Positions 1-9,586 of a stretch of DNA of 64,000 nucleotides are shown piece after piece. The notes under the pieces were generated by a model. It was not told where the DNA came from, searched no databases, and saw only the letters and a list, made by a program, of their open reading frames with translations. This DNA is from an uncultured Opitutales bacterium (GTDB taxonomy: Bacteria; Verrucomicrobiota; Verrucomicrobiia; Opitutales; Intestinicryptomonadaceae), in NCBI GenBank assembly GCA_944390805.1, contig CALXQW010000037.1, forward strand, positions 34,422 to 98,421. Direction: 5' to 3'. The translations under genes and the position numbers were made by a program. Position 1 is the stretch's first letter, and each line of letters opens with the position of its first letter.

Positions 1-2
1 TT

Positions 3-113
3 CAGAAATATGTTCACTGCTCAACAAAGAGAATTTTGGAGGTTCCTCAAAACGAGCTGGACGAGTCTCTTGTAATGAAGATAAAATCTCAATTGGACTA
101 TCTAATAATGTAA
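3..113 (+). CDS. C-terminal end of an unidentified protein (5' end outside window)
   Basis: An open frame enters from the left edge and ends in TAA four bases before the next ATG. The visible 36 residues are charged and end in hydrophobic residues (DYLIM). The other two forward frames end in less protein-like sequence. The short spacing to the lipoprotein gene suggests co-transcription. I do not recognise the family from this fragment. Confidence 0.5.
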   Translation, partial: QKYVHCSTKRILEVPQNELDESLVMKIKSQLDYLIM

Positions 114-117
114 GTAT

Positions 118-660
118 ATGAAAAACGTGTTAAAATTTATATCGCTTGCCTTTGTATGCGCGGTTTTTTCCGCATGTGTTTCCGATGATAATCCGGAAAT
201 GATAATAGGTTTTTACGTTGGGGATCAGAACACAAACATACCTACGGGTGTTAGCCGGCAGATAGATTATCTGCCTCTGAGCAAGACTTCTGTTGTTGTG
301 GATAAGAAACCCTTTATGCTTAACGGGGAATTGATAGATGTAAATGTTGCAAAGATTCCGATTTCCCAGAGAGATTTTCTATATGGATTCCAATTCCAGT
401 GCAATGCGCAAGGAGCAAGAAAACTTGCCCAAGTTATGGGATCAAATATGAACAAGCTCATTGTTGTAAAGAGCGGCGATACCATATTGGGAGTTAGACC
501 CATAGATACGGTTGTTGGCGATGGAAGATTGTTTGTAGTTTCCGAAGTGGAAAACAAAGATCCGGGGAATCCTGATATGGGTGTTGAAACAATGCAAGAA
601 TTGTCTGTACAGATGAATAAATCCATCAAGCGCGCCCAGGAAATTTTGAGCGAAAAATGA
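118..660 (+). CDS. Lipoprotein with possible SecD P1-head-like fold
   Basis: A 180-residue protein with a lipoprotein signal: a short basic start, a hydrophobic stretch and a lipobox ending FSAC at residue 20, so it should be anchored in the outer or inner membrane facing the periplasm. The middle part (a GARKLAQVMG segment followed by a LIVVKSGDTILGVRPI strand pattern) resembles the periplasmic head region found in SecD-type proteins. That similarity is by eye and weak. The C-terminus is a charged helix. Its stop overlaps the start of the M23 peptidase by four bases (ATGA), so the two are translationally coupled and probably work together at the cell envelope. Confidence 0.75.
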   Translation: MKNVLKFISLAFVCAVFSACVSDDNPEMIIGFYVGDQNTNIPTGVSRQIDYLPLSKTSVVVDKKPFMLNGELIDVNVAKIPISQRDFLYGFQFQCNAQGARKLAQVMGSNMNKLIVVKSGDTILGVRPIDTVVGDGRLFVVSEVENKDPGNPDMGVETMQELSVQMNKSIKRAQEILSEK

Positions 661-1673
661 TTTATAGCCAGAAGAATGCTACATTTGCAGATAAAATGCT
701 AATACTATTGATATTTAGCATTTTATTTGTGGGAAGTTATGCAAGAGCGGACATTGTATGGCCTACAGATTCTCCGCTATTTGCGCAGGGTAGGCCGTTT
801 TCGGAGTTTATTCAGCCAACGCAGTCTGGAATTCCGTCGAGCGGGTTGTGGGGCGATGTGCGGTCGAGCGGATACAGATTTCACGAGGGCATAGACATTA
901 AAGCGCAGAGGAAGAATCGCAAGGGAGAGGCTCTCGACGATGTCTATGCAGCGATGGACGGCACCGTTAAATTTGTAAACCGCTATGCTGGGAAAAGCTC
1001 TTACGGCAGATATGTCGTTATAGAGCATGAGAATCTGGACGTTCCTGTATATACTCTTTACGCCCATTTGGCGTCGGTTGAAAACCGCATAGAAAAAGGT
1101 GCTAAAGTTGCGGCAGGTACTCGGTTGGGGACAATGGGCAGAAGCGCATCTACGGGTATTCCCAAATCAAGGGCTCATTTGCATTTTGAGATAGGGCTAC
1201 GCATGGCAGATAACTTTGAGCCGTGGTACAAATCTCAAAAATTTGGTTCGCCAAATTACTGTGGTAATTTCAACGGAATGAACTTGTTTGGGTTTGATCC
1301 TCTCGAGGTGTTTACAAAGGCAAAAGAGGGCAGGCTGACAACTATGAAAGACCATATACAGGGGTTGAAGACAGCGTATGTTATACGCGTATATACGCGC
1401 TCAACGCCTGATTTTGTCCGCAATTATCCGGCACTTGTCGAAAATGACGGGGAAAAGGTTGGCTGGGATATATATTTTACATGGTTTGGAATGCCCCAGA
1501 AGTTTGCGAGAATAAAAGATCCGCGCCCAGGCGCAAGGGAAGGAGAAGTTGAGATTATTCTCTATGATCCGGCTGAGATAACTCGCAAATGCAGGAAGTT
1601 TGTCGTCAAAGACAGGAATGGCAACGTTGTGATGACAAACGATATGAAAGAACATCTTAAGCTTATATTTTAA
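657..1673 (+). CDS. Secreted M23 (LytM-type) zinc metallopeptidase
   Basis: A 338-residue exported protein with an N-terminal hydrophobic signal (about residues 13-31). The M23 fold is clear: His76 and Asp80 in FHEGID and His176 in HLHFE would bind zinc, and His137 in YAHL is the conserved catalytic-site histidine. M23 enzymes cut peptidoglycan cross-bridges or act in cell-division control. About 150 residues follow the catalytic core, which is longer than a minimal LytM domain; this tail is unassigned. It overlaps the preceding lipoprotein gene by four bases and is followed after three bases by a small membrane protein, so the three form an envelope operon. The substrate cannot be told from sequence. 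Confidence 0.9.
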   Translation: MIYSQKNATFADKMLILLIFSILFVGSYARADIVWPTDSPLFAQGRPFSEFIQPTQSGIPSSGLWGDVRSSGYRFHEGIDIKAQRKNRKGEALDDVYAAMDGTVKFVNRYAGKSSYGRYVVIEHENLDVPVYTLYAHLASVENRIEKGAKVAAGTRLGTMGRSASTGIPKSRAHLHFEIGLRMADNFEPWYKSQKFGSPNYCGNFNGMNLFGFDPLEVFTKAKEGRLTTMKDHIQGLKTAYVIRVYTRSTPDFVRNYPALVENDGEKVGWDIYFTWFGMPQKFARIKDPRPGAREGEVEIILYDPAEITRKCRKFVVKDRNGNVVMTNDMKEHLKLIF

Positions 1674-1676
1674 GAT

Positions 1677-1913
1677 ATGTTTCTTCGCAGAAACAAGGCG
1701 CTTACAGTAAAGAAGAATCTCGGCAAATACGAGAGTATCGAGGCTAAAGATCCGTTGCGTAAGCATACTTCGCTAAAGCAGAGCGAATTTACTAAAAGCG
1801 ATATTCCCGAAGAAAATGCAAAGTCTATAAGAAAGTTAATTCTTCTGGCTTTGGCACTTGTTTTATTTTGGTTTCTCAGAGAGTGTTGGTTGTCTTGGAA
1901 TATATTTTCTTAA
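1677..1913 (+). CDS. Small single-pass membrane protein
   Basis: A 78-residue protein, three bases after the M23 peptidase stop. The first 50 residues are basic and charged, and one transmembrane helix lies at about residues 52-72 (LILLALALVLFWFL). No family is recognised. Its position as the last gene of a lipoprotein-M23 peptidase operon suggests a role at the inner membrane beside the peptidase, perhaps as an anchor, but this is inference from context only. Confidence 0.7.
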   Translation: MFLRRNKALTVKKNLGKYESIEAKDPLRKHTSLKQSEFTKSDIPEENAKSIRKLILLALALVLFWFLRECWLSWNIFS

Positions 1914-1917
1914 AAAA

Positions 1918-1944
1918 TACCTTTTGCTACAATGCTAAAAGGTA
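1918..1944. repeat. Short perfect inverted repeat, 8-bp arms
   Basis: TACCTTTT at 1918-1925 pairs with AAAAGGTA at 1937-1944, directly after the small membrane protein. There is no T-run after it on the plus strand, so it is a weak terminator candidate for that operon, or a 3'-end stabilising hairpin. Confidence 0.4.
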
Positions 1945-2089
1945 AGTTTCATAAAAAAGCGGTAAATCTAGCCAAAATAGTTTTTATACAATCTTGATTT
2001 ATCCTTCTTTCTCATTAAGATTTTCGATATGTTCTTAGGATAAATAAAAACGGTTTATAGATGCGGAAATTTTTCGATATTATATAAAT

Positions 2090-3388
2090 ATGGCTAAGAT
2101 CTCAAAAATTGTTGCGCGCGAGATATTAGATTCGCGCGGGAATCCAACTCTAGAAGCAGACGTACTGCTCGACAGCGGAGCTTTTGGGAGGGCTTCGGTT
2201 CCAAGCGGAGCGTCGACTGGTAAATTTGAAGCTCTTGAATTGAGGGACGGCACAAAAGGAAAAGTTCAGCGTTTCGGAGGGCTTGGTGTTCTAAATGCTG
2301 TAAAAAATGTAAATACAAAAATAGCCGCGGCACTATGCGGAATGGATACCAAAGATCAGGCCGCCGCAGACTGGGCAATGGTTGCCTTGGACGGCTCCGA
2401 AAACAAAGGCAATCTTGGCGCAAACGCAATTTTGGGAGTTTCTTTGGCTATTGCAAAAGCCGCTGCTGCCGATGAAGGTACAGAATTGTTCAGGTATATA
2501 GGTGGGGTAAACTCGAAGGTATTGCCGGTTCCTATGATGAACATTCTAAATGGCGGAGCTCATTCTGACGCGCCCATAGACATTCAGGAATTTATGATAG
2601 TACCGCTTGGCGCAAAAGATTTTCCCTCCGCTTTGAGAATGGGCGCAGAGGTATTTCATGCCCTAAAAGGGGTTTTGAAAGGGGAGGGGCTTTCAACATC
2701 TGTTGGCGACGAAGGCGGATTTGCCCCCCATGCCGACGGAAACGAGGCCGCCTTGGAGCTGATATCAAAGGCTGTAAAAAGCGCAGGATACAAACTCGGT
2801 AAAGACATATTTTTTGCGCTCGATATAGCCTCCAGCGAGTTCTACGACGAAAAAGGCAAACTTTATGTATTTAAGAAATCTGACGGGAAAAAATATTCGT
2901 CAGATGAAATCATAGAATTTTATAAAGGTTTAAAGAGTAAATATCCTATAATTTCCATAGAAGACGGTTGCTCACAGACAGATTGGTCTGGTTGGAAGAA
3001 TTTGACCCTGTCTTTGGGGGCGAATACCATGCTTGTCGGGGACGATTTGTTTGTTACAAATACAAAATTCCTAAATCGCGGCATATCTGAGGGAGCTGGG
3101 AACGCCATACTTGTAAAGTTCAACCAAATCGGAACATTGACAGAGACTCTCGATGCCGTTGAAACCGCAAAACGCGCGGGGTTTGCCGCAATAATATCCC
3201 ACAGGTCAGGCGAGACTGAAGATACAACTATTGCCGATATAGCAGTTGCTACAAACGCCGGCTGGATAAAGACCGGTTCTCTCAGCCGCACAGATAGAAT
3301 TTGCAAGTACAACCGCCTGCTGCGCATAAATGAAACGTTGGGGAATAGTGCTATTTACGGTGCGGAACTTGTAAAAGGAAAGTTTTAA
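2090..3388 (+). CDS. eno: Enolase (phosphopyruvate hydratase)
   Basis: A 432-residue cytoplasmic glycolytic enzyme converting 2-phosphoglycerate to phosphoenolpyruvate. Full family length. Diagnostic segments are present in order: the DSRGNPT start, SVPSGASTG loop, [10 protein letters not shown], the SIEDG and GDDLFVTN metal-binding region, KFNQIGT with its catalytic lysine, and [10 protein letters not shown] near the C-terminus. It is monocistronic as far as can be seen: a long AT-rich leader lies upstream and a strong hairpin terminator follows. Nothing unusual in the catalytic residues. Confidence 0.98.
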   Translation: MAKISKIVAREILDSRGNPTLEADVLLDSGAFGRASVPSGASTGKFEALELRDGTKGKVQRFGGLGVLNAVKNVNTKIAAALCGMDTKDQAAADWAMVALDGSENKGNLGANAILGVSLAIAKAAAADEGTELFRYIGGVNSKVLPVPMMNILNGGAHSDAPIDIQEFMIVPLGAKDFPSALRMGAEVFHALKGVLKGEGLSTSVGDEGGFAPHADGNEAALELISKAVKSAGYKLGKDIFFALDIASSEFYDEKGKLYVFKKSDGKKYSSDEIIEFYKGLKSKYPIISIEDGCSQTDWSGWKNLTLSLGANTMLVGDDLFVTNTKFLNRGISEGAGNAILVKFNQIGTLTETLDAVETAKRAGFAAIISHRSGETEDTTIADIAVATNAGWIKTGSLSRTDRICKYNRLLRINETLGNSAIYGAELVKGKF

Positions 3389-3403
3389 CTAAATTCGTTA
3401 TAT

Positions 3404-3438
3404 AAAAAAGCTCCCGTCGTTTAGGCGGGAGCTTTTTT
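3404..3438 (+). terminator. Rho-independent terminator after eno (bidirectional)
   Basis: A-run, GCTCCCG stem arm, loop, CGGGAGC arm, then T6. Because both sides carry A/T runs it can also end the convergent DUF1080 gene on the minus strand. Confidence 0.9.
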
Positions 3439-3455
3439 GTATAATGCAAAAAATA

Positions 3456-4256
3456 TTATAATGGCTCTATGGCTACACGTCTGAAGAATACTTCTGCGTC
3501 TTCGCTCTGAAGCTGAATTTTTCCCTTGGCAGGGCGGACATTGTAAGCCTTGTTTACAAATTTTCCGTTCACAAACACTTCTATTGTGTCTCCGCGGGCG
3601 TACACCTCAAGCTTGTTCCATTCTCCTGCTGGATTTTCCGCATCTTTTATGCCGCGGAACCCTTTTATGTCCTTAAAGTTTACATCTTTATCCTGCCACT
3701 CTATCGATGCGGTATGTATGGTTTTGGGTTTTCCATTTTTAGGATCGAACTTGCTGAAGGTTTTCCCGTCTCTTTGGTAGTCGGAGGCAAGCACGGTGAG
3801 GGAGTATTTGTCGGACTTGTCCCCAACAACCCAGAAATCTCCGGTGCAACCCTCCTTTATGTTGACTTCCAAAGAATACATCCATGTCTTGTGAAAACCG
3901 CCGTCTGGGCCTACCGAATGAATCAGAAGGCCGGTATCTCTTGCCTTGTCCTTGCGGGGGGGATGTGTATCTTCTCCCCACTTGTATTCAAGGGTTATCT
4001 TGTAGTTCTCAAATTCGTCCTTGGTTGTTATACACCCGCGCCTGACTCCGGATATGCGTATGGCGCCGTCTTCAACTGAAAATACATCGGCGTCGGCAGG
4101 GGAAGCCGTTCCGTTCAAGCGGGTATATGTATAAAAGTTGTCGAGATCCTTGCCGTTAAAAAGCTCGACGGATTTTGAGTGCTTGTCTGGCGACGCTGCG
4201 CATCCGGCAAAAGTTGCCGTTAAAATAGATAAAATTGCAATATTCTTTAGTTTCAT
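3456..4256 (-). CDS. Secreted DUF1080 (3-keto-disaccharide hydrolase-like) lipoprotein
   Basis: The start was placed at 4256, giving 266 residues, because that ATG gives a clean lipoprotein signal (MKLKN, hydrophobic core, lipobox FAGC); an ATG 31 codons upstream gives no better N-terminus. The body matches the DUF1080 fold: an ELFNGKDLDNF start, the GLLIHS segment, EWNKLEVYARGDTIEVFVNG, and an IQLQSEDAEVFFRRVAI end. The family is a jelly-roll associated with glycoside hydrolysis in Bacteroidota, Planctomycetota and Verrucomicrobiota. It stands alone between eno and purH, convergent with eno. The natural substrate is not visible from sequence. Confidence 0.88.
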   Translation of the reverse strand: MKLKNIAILSILTATFAGCAASPDKHSKSVELFNGKDLDNFYTYTRLNGTASPADADVFSVEDGAIRISGVRRGCITTKDEFENYKITLEYKWGEDTHPPRKDKARDTGLLIHSVGPDGGFHKTWMYSLEVNIKEGCTGDFWVVGDKSDKYSLTVLASDYQRDGKTFSKFDPKNGKPKTIHTASIEWQDKDVNFKDIKGFRGIKDAENPAGEWNKLEVYARGDTIEVFVNGKFVNKAYNVRPAKGKIQLQSEDAEVFFRRVAIEPL

Positions 4257-4406
4257 CAAATGAAGTTTGTCGATGTGTATGAGGTTGATAGGAGACTCAG
4301 AAATATTACATAAAAACAGTTGCCTGTAAATTATAAAATCACGCTCCAATAGGTTTTTTTAGAAAAGTTGGACAAAAATAAAAATAGTCTTGAAGGGAAT
4401 GTATAA

Positions 4407-5963
4407 ATGTTCTTCATTTCCGTGAATATGGAAAAGCGAGCCTTAATCTCCGTAAGCGATAAAACAGGTGTCGTGGATTTCGCCAAAGCATTGGTTGAAA
4501 AACACGGTTTCAGCATTCTCTCGACAGGCGGCACAGCCGCCCTCCTTGCAAAATCGGGCGTTCCCGTGACGGAAGTCAGCGATTACACCGGATTCCCGGA
4601 AATGATGGACGGAAGGGTAAAAACCCTGCACCCCAAAATTCATGGCGGCCTATTGTCTTTGCGCTCAAATCCAGACCATATGGCGCAGGCAAAAGCGCAT
4701 GGGATAGACATGATAGACATGGTTGTTGTAAATTTGTACCCGTTTGAAGCAACCGTAGCAAAGCCGGACTGCTCTCTTGAAGATGCCATAGAGAATATAG
4801 ACATAGGTGGGCCTTCAATGCTCAGAAGCGCCGCAAAGAACCATGCATCCGTAACTGTAATTTGCGATTCGGCAGACTACCAGCGAGTTCTCGATGCAAT
4901 GGACAAGGGCGATGAAGCAGAGCTTAAGGAGCTTCGCAGGCATTTGGCTTTGAAGGTATATCAGCGCACAAGCTCTTACGACGCTGCTATTGCAAACTAT
5001 CTGCATTCAAAGTTCGATACCGCCGGAACTATGCCAGATACTCTAAATATAGGCATGCCGCTTGTGCAGTCTCTAAGATACGGCGAGAATCCGCACCAGA
5101 AAGCCGCTCTATACGGCGATTTCGACAAGCGTTTCAAGCAGCTTCAGGGCAAGGAATTGTCTTACAACAATATAATAGACATATCTGCTGCGGCGGAACT
5201 CATAAGAGAATTTTCCGAAAAGCCAACTGTGGCAATATTAAAGCATACAAATCCGTGCGGAGTAGCTTCTGCGGAAACCTTGCTTGAGGCATGGAATCAG
5301 GCATTTGCAACCGACACCCAAGCCCCGTTTGGCGGCATAATTGTTGTAAATAAGCCTCTCGATGGTCAGATAGCCGCAGCAATTGCCCATATATTCTGCG
5401 AAGTTATAATAGCCCCGCAGTTTGCCCCCGAGGCTCTCGATATACTTACAAAGAAGAAGAACTTGCGTCTTATGATAGATCTTGGGGCGCCGAAATCTCC
5501 GATACAGTGCAAGAGCGTATTTGGAGGGATACTCGTGCAGGATTCCGACTCTATCGAAGAGCTCAAGGCAAACATGAAAGTTGTCTCAAAGCGCGCGCCT
5601 ACGGAGGAAGAATGGAAGGCAATGCTCTTTGGCTGGAAAGTTGTAAAGCATGTCAAGAGCAACGCAATAGTTTACGCTGGGTGCGAGCGCACTTTGGGTA
5701 TAGGCGCCGGTCAGATGTCGAGGGTTGACAGTTCGAAGATAGCCGTATGGAAGTCTGAACAGGCTGGGTTGTCATTGAAAGGCAGCGTTATAGCTTCCGA
5801 TGCATTCTTCCCCTTTGCCGACGGGCTTGAGGCTGCTGCTGCTGCCGGAGCCACCGCTGCAATACAGCCGGGCGGATCTATCCGCGATGCGGAAGTAATT
5901 GCTGCGGCCGACAAGAACAATATGGCCATGGTATTCACATCAGTTCGCCATTTCAGGCACTAA
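4407..5963 (+). CDS. purH: Bifunctional AICAR formyltransferase / IMP cyclohydrolase
   Basis: A 518-residue full-length PurH carrying out the last two steps of IMP synthesis in the cytoplasm. The N-terminal cyclohydrolase shows [11 protein letters not shown] and [12 protein letters not shown]. The C-terminal transformylase shows [15 protein letters not shown] and QPGGSIRD. The start could be the ATG at 4407 (GAAGGGA lies upstream at useful spacing) or the ATG at 4428 that matches the usual family N-terminus. A strong GC-rich hairpin follows the stop. purC lies 1.2 kb downstream but is separated by another gene and terminators, so the two purine genes are not one operon. Confidence 0.97.
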   Translation: MFFISVNMEKRALISVSDKTGVVDFAKALVEKHGFSILSTGGTAALLAKSGVPVTEVSDYTGFPEMMDGRVKTLHPKIHGGLLSLRSNPDHMAQAKAHGIDMIDMVVVNLYPFEATVAKPDCSLEDAIENIDIGGPSMLRSAAKNHASVTVICDSADYQRVLDAMDKGDEAELKELRRHLALKVYQRTSSYDAAIANYLHSKFDTAGTMPDTLNIGMPLVQSLRYGENPHQKAALYGDFDKRFKQLQGKELSYNNIIDISAAAELIREFSEKPTVAILKHTNPCGVASAETLLEAWNQAFATDTQAPFGGIIVVNKPLDGQIAAAIAHIFCEVIIAPQFAPEALDILTKKKNLRLMIDLGAPKSPIQCKSVFGGILVQDSDSIEELKANMKVVSKRAPTEEEWKAMLFGWKVVKHVKSNAIVYAGCERTLGIGAGQMSRVDSSKIAVWKSEQAGLSLKGSVIASDAFFPFADGLEAAAAAGATAAIQPGGSIRDAEVIAAADKNNMAMVFTSVRHFRH

Positions 5964-5972
5964 TGCTTAACT

Positions 5973-6012
5973 TGCGCATGCGGCAGCGCCATTGCCGCAT
6001 GCGCACTCTTTT
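5973..6012 (+). terminator. Terminator after purH
   Basis: A 13-bp perfect stem (TGCGCATGCGGCA at 5973-5985 with its complement at 5993-6005), a 7-base loop and a short CTCTTTT tail. Confidence 0.85.
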
Positions 6013-6042
6013 GCGAAGGCAATATTTTACGATAGATTAAGA

Positions 6043-6897
6043 ATGTTTATATTTGGGCCGAGGAAATCTAAGAATGGAACCTTGCTTGCAGTTTTGCTTG
6101 GGGTTTTGTGCGCGATGTACATGTTTTCAGCGGGCGGGTGTGATTCTGGTTCGACGCAGGTTGTAAAGGAAACATCAGAGCCGCATTTTCTTAGAGGGCA
6201 GGAAGAGCTCAGGCGCGGAAACGACGCTGAGGCTATGAGCGCATTTTTAAAGGTAATAGAAAAGCGCAAAGATGCACCAGAGAGCCATCTTGAGGTCGGA
6301 AGGCTGTCTCTTGATAAAATGAATGACCCAATACAGGCAATCTATCATTTCAGGAAATATCTTGAGAGCAAACCAAATTCCCAGGCGTCGCAGATGGTGC
6401 GCGCAATGATAGAGACGGCGCAGAAGAAGTTTGCTGCGTCTTTGCCGGAAAGTCCGTTTGACTCAAACATAAAGAGAATGGAGCTTGAGGAGATTGTATC
6501 AAAGCTCAGAACGGAAAATCTTGAGCTCAAGCAGAAGCTTGCCGCGTCAATAGAAAACTACGAGAAGCTTGAAGCGCTAAGCCGTGCGGCAATTCCCGCA
6601 CCAAAAGTCTCTGCCGACTCATCAGCTGCGCAAGCTTCCAAGCGTAGCAATTCTAATGTTAGATCTGCGGAAAGCGTGCAGTTAAAAACTCAAAGAAATA
6701 CGACAGAAAGAGATATTGTTGTAAAAAAGGATACGCCGTCTTCCTATGTGGTAAAGCCTGGCGATACGCTCAGCAGCATTAGCCGCAAGGTCTACGGAAA
6801 GAGTTCCAGATGGAAAGAAATATACAATGCAAACAGGGATAGGCTCGTAAGCCCTGAGGCACTTAAGGTTGGGCAGAGTTTGCGCATTCCAAAATAA
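6043..6897 (+). CDS. LysM-domain lipoprotein with TPR and coiled coil
   Basis: The start is placed at the ATG at 6043, giving 284 residues; an upstream TTG lies inside the purH terminator and is rejected. A hydrophobic segment ends in a lipobox-like SAGGC near residue 33. A TPR-like region follows (FLRGQEELRRGNDAEAMSAF...), then a coiled-coil of about 40 residues rich in Leu/Glu/Lys, a Ser/Thr-rich linker, and a C-terminal LysM domain (YVVKPGDTLSSIS ... WKEIYNAN ... LKVGQSLRIP). LysM binds peptidoglycan, so the protein probably sits in the periplasm attached to the wall. This layout resembles YbgF/CpoB-like cell-envelope coordinators, but the domain order differs and I do not assign that name. 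Confidence 0.85.
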   Translation: MFIFGPRKSKNGTLLAVLLGVLCAMYMFSAGGCDSGSTQVVKETSEPHFLRGQEELRRGNDAEAMSAFLKVIEKRKDAPESHLEVGRLSLDKMNDPIQAIYHFRKYLESKPNSQASQMVRAMIETAQKKFAASLPESPFDSNIKRMELEEIVSKLRTENLELKQKLAASIENYEKLEALSRAAIPAPKVSADSSAAQASKRSNSNVRSAESVQLKTQRNTTERDIVVKKDTPSSYVVKPGDTLSSISRKVYGKSSRWKEIYNANRDRLVSPEALKVGQSLRIPK

Positions 6898-6915
6898 CAT
6901 TTATCATTTTTTGCG

Positions 6916-6940
6916 TGCCGGCATTTGCCGGCTTTTTTTT
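6916..6940 (+). terminator. Terminator after the LysM lipoprotein gene
   Basis: GCCGGC/GCCGGC stem with a four-base loop followed by T8. Confidence 0.85.
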
Positions 6941-7200
6941 ATAAAGAAAGCAGGGAAGGGAGTGTTTCTTGCTTAAAATGCGGCTTATAAATCTAAGCAC
7001 TATCGATGTTATAAGATAACATTTGGGAAATTTTTAGGGATACAGTTTACAGGTATGCAAATTAGCAGTATCGCATTTGAATTTTCAGTATAACTTAAGA
7101 CTATAACTGCTTAATTTTTCAGAAGAGATACCTGCTTTTATTAAGCGATAAAATCTTATTGCTTGATTTCGGCCGTAGCATGGATTTTTATTATGGATTT
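6941..7200. other. AT-rich gap upstream of purC
   Basis: About 260 bases without a coding frame. It must carry the purC promoter. I see no recognisable riboswitch or strong hairpin in it. Confidence 0.4.
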
Positions 7201-8097
7201 ATGAAAAACTTTACTCTTCCCAAAGAGCCGCTCATGACCATAGACGACCTTCCCTTTAAGAAGGTATCAAAAGGGAAAGTTCGCGAGAACTTCGACTTGG
7301 GCGACGAACTGTTGATTGTCGCGAGCGACAGAATATCCGCTTTCGACGTAATCATGCCCAACGGTGTTCCCGGCAAAGGCGTTCTTCTTACACAAATTAG
7401 TCTTTGGTGGTTTAAGCAGACGGAGTCTATCATGCAAAATCACCTTGCAAAAAACCACGACGAAAAGCTCCGTGAGCTTCTTAAAGATTATCCGCATCTG
7501 ATAGACCGTTCAATGATAGTTAGAAAGCTCAATCCCATGCCTATAGAGGCTATAGTTCGCGGATACTTGGCTGGCAGTGGCTGGAAAGAATACAAGAATA
7601 CGGGCAAGCTTTTCGACTTTAATCTTCCGGCCGGAATGCAGGAGTCTCAGATACTTCCAGAACCTCTCTTTACCCCCACAACAAAAGCCGCAGAAGGCCA
7701 CGATATGCCTATAACCAATAAGCAGTGTGCCGAGCTTTTGGGAGATGAAACATTTGAGAAAATCAAATCTGCAAGTATAGCACTATACAATTTTGGCAGG
7801 GAAACTGCCAAGAAGTGCGGGGTTATATTGGCGGATACAAAGTTCGAGTTCGGAAAAGATTCCGACGGAAATATATATCTTATAGATGAGGTATTAACTC
7901 CTGATTCATCGCGCTATTGGCCGGCCGACAAATACCAGGTGGGGCGTTCTCAGCCGTCTTTCGACAAGCAATATGTTCGCGATTGGCTTGAAACTTTAGA
8001 CTGGAATAAACAGGCTCCAGGGCCAGTCCTCCCGCCTGACGTTGTGGAAAATACCATTAAGTGCTATTCCACAGCTTTAAATCTGCTTATGAAATAG
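7201..8097 (+). CDS. purC: Phosphoribosylaminoimidazole-succinocarboxamide (SAICAR) synthase
   Basis: A 298-residue cytoplasmic purine enzyme joining CAIR and aspartate. The family N-terminus (KVSKGKVRENFDLGDELLIVASDRISAFD) begins shortly after the chosen ATG. In-frame starts at 7159 (TTG) and 7180 (ATG) would add only non-conserved residues. Other hallmarks are VRGYLAGSGWKEY, an ILADTKFEFG metal-site region, and LIDEVLTPDSSRYW. Length fits the longer, SAICAR-synthase-only form. No clear Shine-Dalgarno sequence precedes the start. Confidence 0.96.
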   Translation: MKNFTLPKEPLMTIDDLPFKKVSKGKVRENFDLGDELLIVASDRISAFDVIMPNGVPGKGVLLTQISLWWFKQTESIMQNHLAKNHDEKLRELLKDYPHLIDRSMIVRKLNPMPIEAIVRGYLAGSGWKEYKNTGKLFDFNLPAGMQESQILPEPLFTPTTKAAEGHDMPITNKQCAELLGDETFEKIKSASIALYNFGRETAKKCGVILADTKFEFGKDSDGNIYLIDEVLTPDSSRYWPADKYQVGRSQPSFDKQYVRDWLETLDWNKQAPGPVLPPDVVENTIKCYSTALNLLMK

Positions 8098-8113
8098 CCC
8101 ACTTTACAAAAGC

Positions 8114-8154
8114 AAAAAAATAGGCCCGGTGGAATTTCCGCCGGGCTTATTTTT
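8114..8154 (+). terminator. Terminator after purC, also usable by the convergent esterase gene
   Basis: A7, GCCCGG stem, loop, CCGGGC, then TTATTTTT. Symmetric A and T runs make it bidirectional. Confidence 0.85.
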
Positions 8155-8223
8155 ATAGCTCGCAAGCGTGAAAATATTTTTCTGTTGCAAGCTAATATCG
8201 GTTTTAAGTAGCTGTATTTATAT

Positions 8224-9537
8224 CTATTTTACCGAATCGAGAATCATTCTATTAGTCTCGTTTCTTGCCTTTGTAGTTACAGTATGGGTTGTGTCTGGCA
8301 TTGGAATTATGGTTTTTTTGCATTTGAGATTTGCATAGGTAGCATATGCGGTTGTAGGCGGACAAACAGTGTCTCTGAGACCTACAGTTATAACAGTGGG
8401 GCATTTTATGAATGCGGCCATGTTCATGCCGTCCCAATAACGGCTTTCTTCTGCTTTCTTATGGTCGAAATTGCCGTCTTTATCTAGAGGGGCAACACGA
8501 GGCCAACCAACTGTGCGCCCTATGCGGTTTCCGGTGTGGTCGCACAAGGCTGGTATATGTGCCACAGCAAATGATACGCGTTTATCGAGCGCAGCGGCGG
8601 CAAGAGTTTGTCCGCCCCCTTGCGAACCTCCAGTTACAACAAGATGTTTGCCGTCCCACTGCGGTTGGGAGCAAAGTACGTCTATCGCGCGCATTAACCT
8701 CATGTATAGGGTTCTGAAAAACACCTTGTTGCGGTCGTCGTTATGCTTATTCTGATATAATTTTAGTTCACCATTTCTAAGGTCTTCGTAAAATTCTTTC
8801 GGTTTTCCGTTTGGCAGGCCGTGCGCGTTGAAGTCCATGGCTATAAACCCGTTCTTAGCCCAGTATATTGGAGTTGAGCTGTTAGAACTTCTAACTCCAG
8901 CTCCATGGCATGTCAGTATGGCTGGCAGGCTCTTTGGTTTTGCTCCTTTGGGATATGCCATGTATCCTGAAACTTTTCCGCCAAAGGTGTCGGCTTGAAC
9001 ATCGAAAACTTCCAGGCCTTCGGCATTGGCCTTTTGAACAGGAGTTAGTTTTATATTCATCGGAATCTTTGAAAGGATATCTTTTTGCTTCTCCCAAAAA
9101 GACACAAAATCTTCCGGAACTGGCGCGCTTGGCTTTATCTCCAGAGGGTCAAACGCAGCCCCAGCTGTAAGAGTGCGGCTCTTGCCGTTTGAAGGCTGTT
9201 TGAATGTTGCCGTGCAGCGCAATATTCCGCACTTGTCCAAAGAACCTTCTATGGAAGCTTTCCCATCTTTTGTATTTCCCGTTATGCGCTTTTCCGTGGG
9301 TGCGCAACCGTCTTCTGTCAAAATAGAAACAAACGATATATCTTCTATTTTTTGTCCGTCTTTATTTTCTATGGACAAGGTGAAAATGCATTTTTCTCCC
9401 TTGTTATACATTCCGTCTGACTTGTCGGGCAAAAGGGAATATTTGTAATTCCCGTCGTTTACAACTTCAGCATTTAGGCAAACTGCCGCAAAAGCAACCA
9501 CAGATGCGGCTACAAATTTTAATGAGCATCTAAACAT
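8224..9537 (-). CDS. Secreted acetylxylan esterase-like hydrolase (CE7 / AXE1 family)
   Basis: A 437-residue exported alpha/beta hydrolase. A signal peptide ends near LNAEVV (residue 24). A beta-sandwich-like N-terminal region of about 110 residues precedes the CE7 body (FVSFWEKQK, then the hydrolase fold). The proposed triad is Ser305 in GGSQGGG, Asp389 in GLRDTVCPP and His418 in DTTHTV. CE7 enzymes remove acetyl groups from xylo-oligosaccharides or cephalosporins. A good ribosome site (AAGGAG) precedes the ATG. It fits the polysaccharide-degrading gene set elsewhere in the window, though the exact ester substrate is unknown. Confidence 0.9.
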   Translation of the reverse strand: MFRCSLKFVAASVVAFAAVCLNAEVVNDGNYKYSLLPDKSDGMYNKGEKCIFTLSIENKDGQKIEDISFVSILTEDGCAPTEKRITGNTKDGKASIEGSLDKCGILRCTATFKQPSNGKSRTLTAGAAFDPLEIKPSAPVPEDFVSFWEKQKDILSKIPMNIKLTPVQKANAEGLEVFDVQADTFGGKVSGYMAYPKGAKPKSLPAILTCHGAGVRSSNSSTPIYWAKNGFIAMDFNAHGLPNGKPKEFYEDLRNGELKLYQNKHNDDRNKVFFRTLYMRLMRAIDVLCSQPQWDGKHLVVTGGSQGGGQTLAAAALDKRVSFAVAHIPALCDHTGNRIGRTVGWPRVAPLDKDGNFDHKKAEESRYWDGMNMAAFIKCPTVITVGLRDTVCPPTTAYATYANLKCKKTIIPMPDTTHTVTTKARNETNRMILDSVK

Positions 9538-9586
9538 GTATTTCTCCTTGTTGATGAATTAAATTTTGGAAAAATATTTAATTTTG

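Noticed and set aside
5992..6042. TTG start for the LysM lipoprotein
   Set aside because: It lies inside the right arm and loop of the purH terminator; the ATG at 6043 gives a proper signal peptide.
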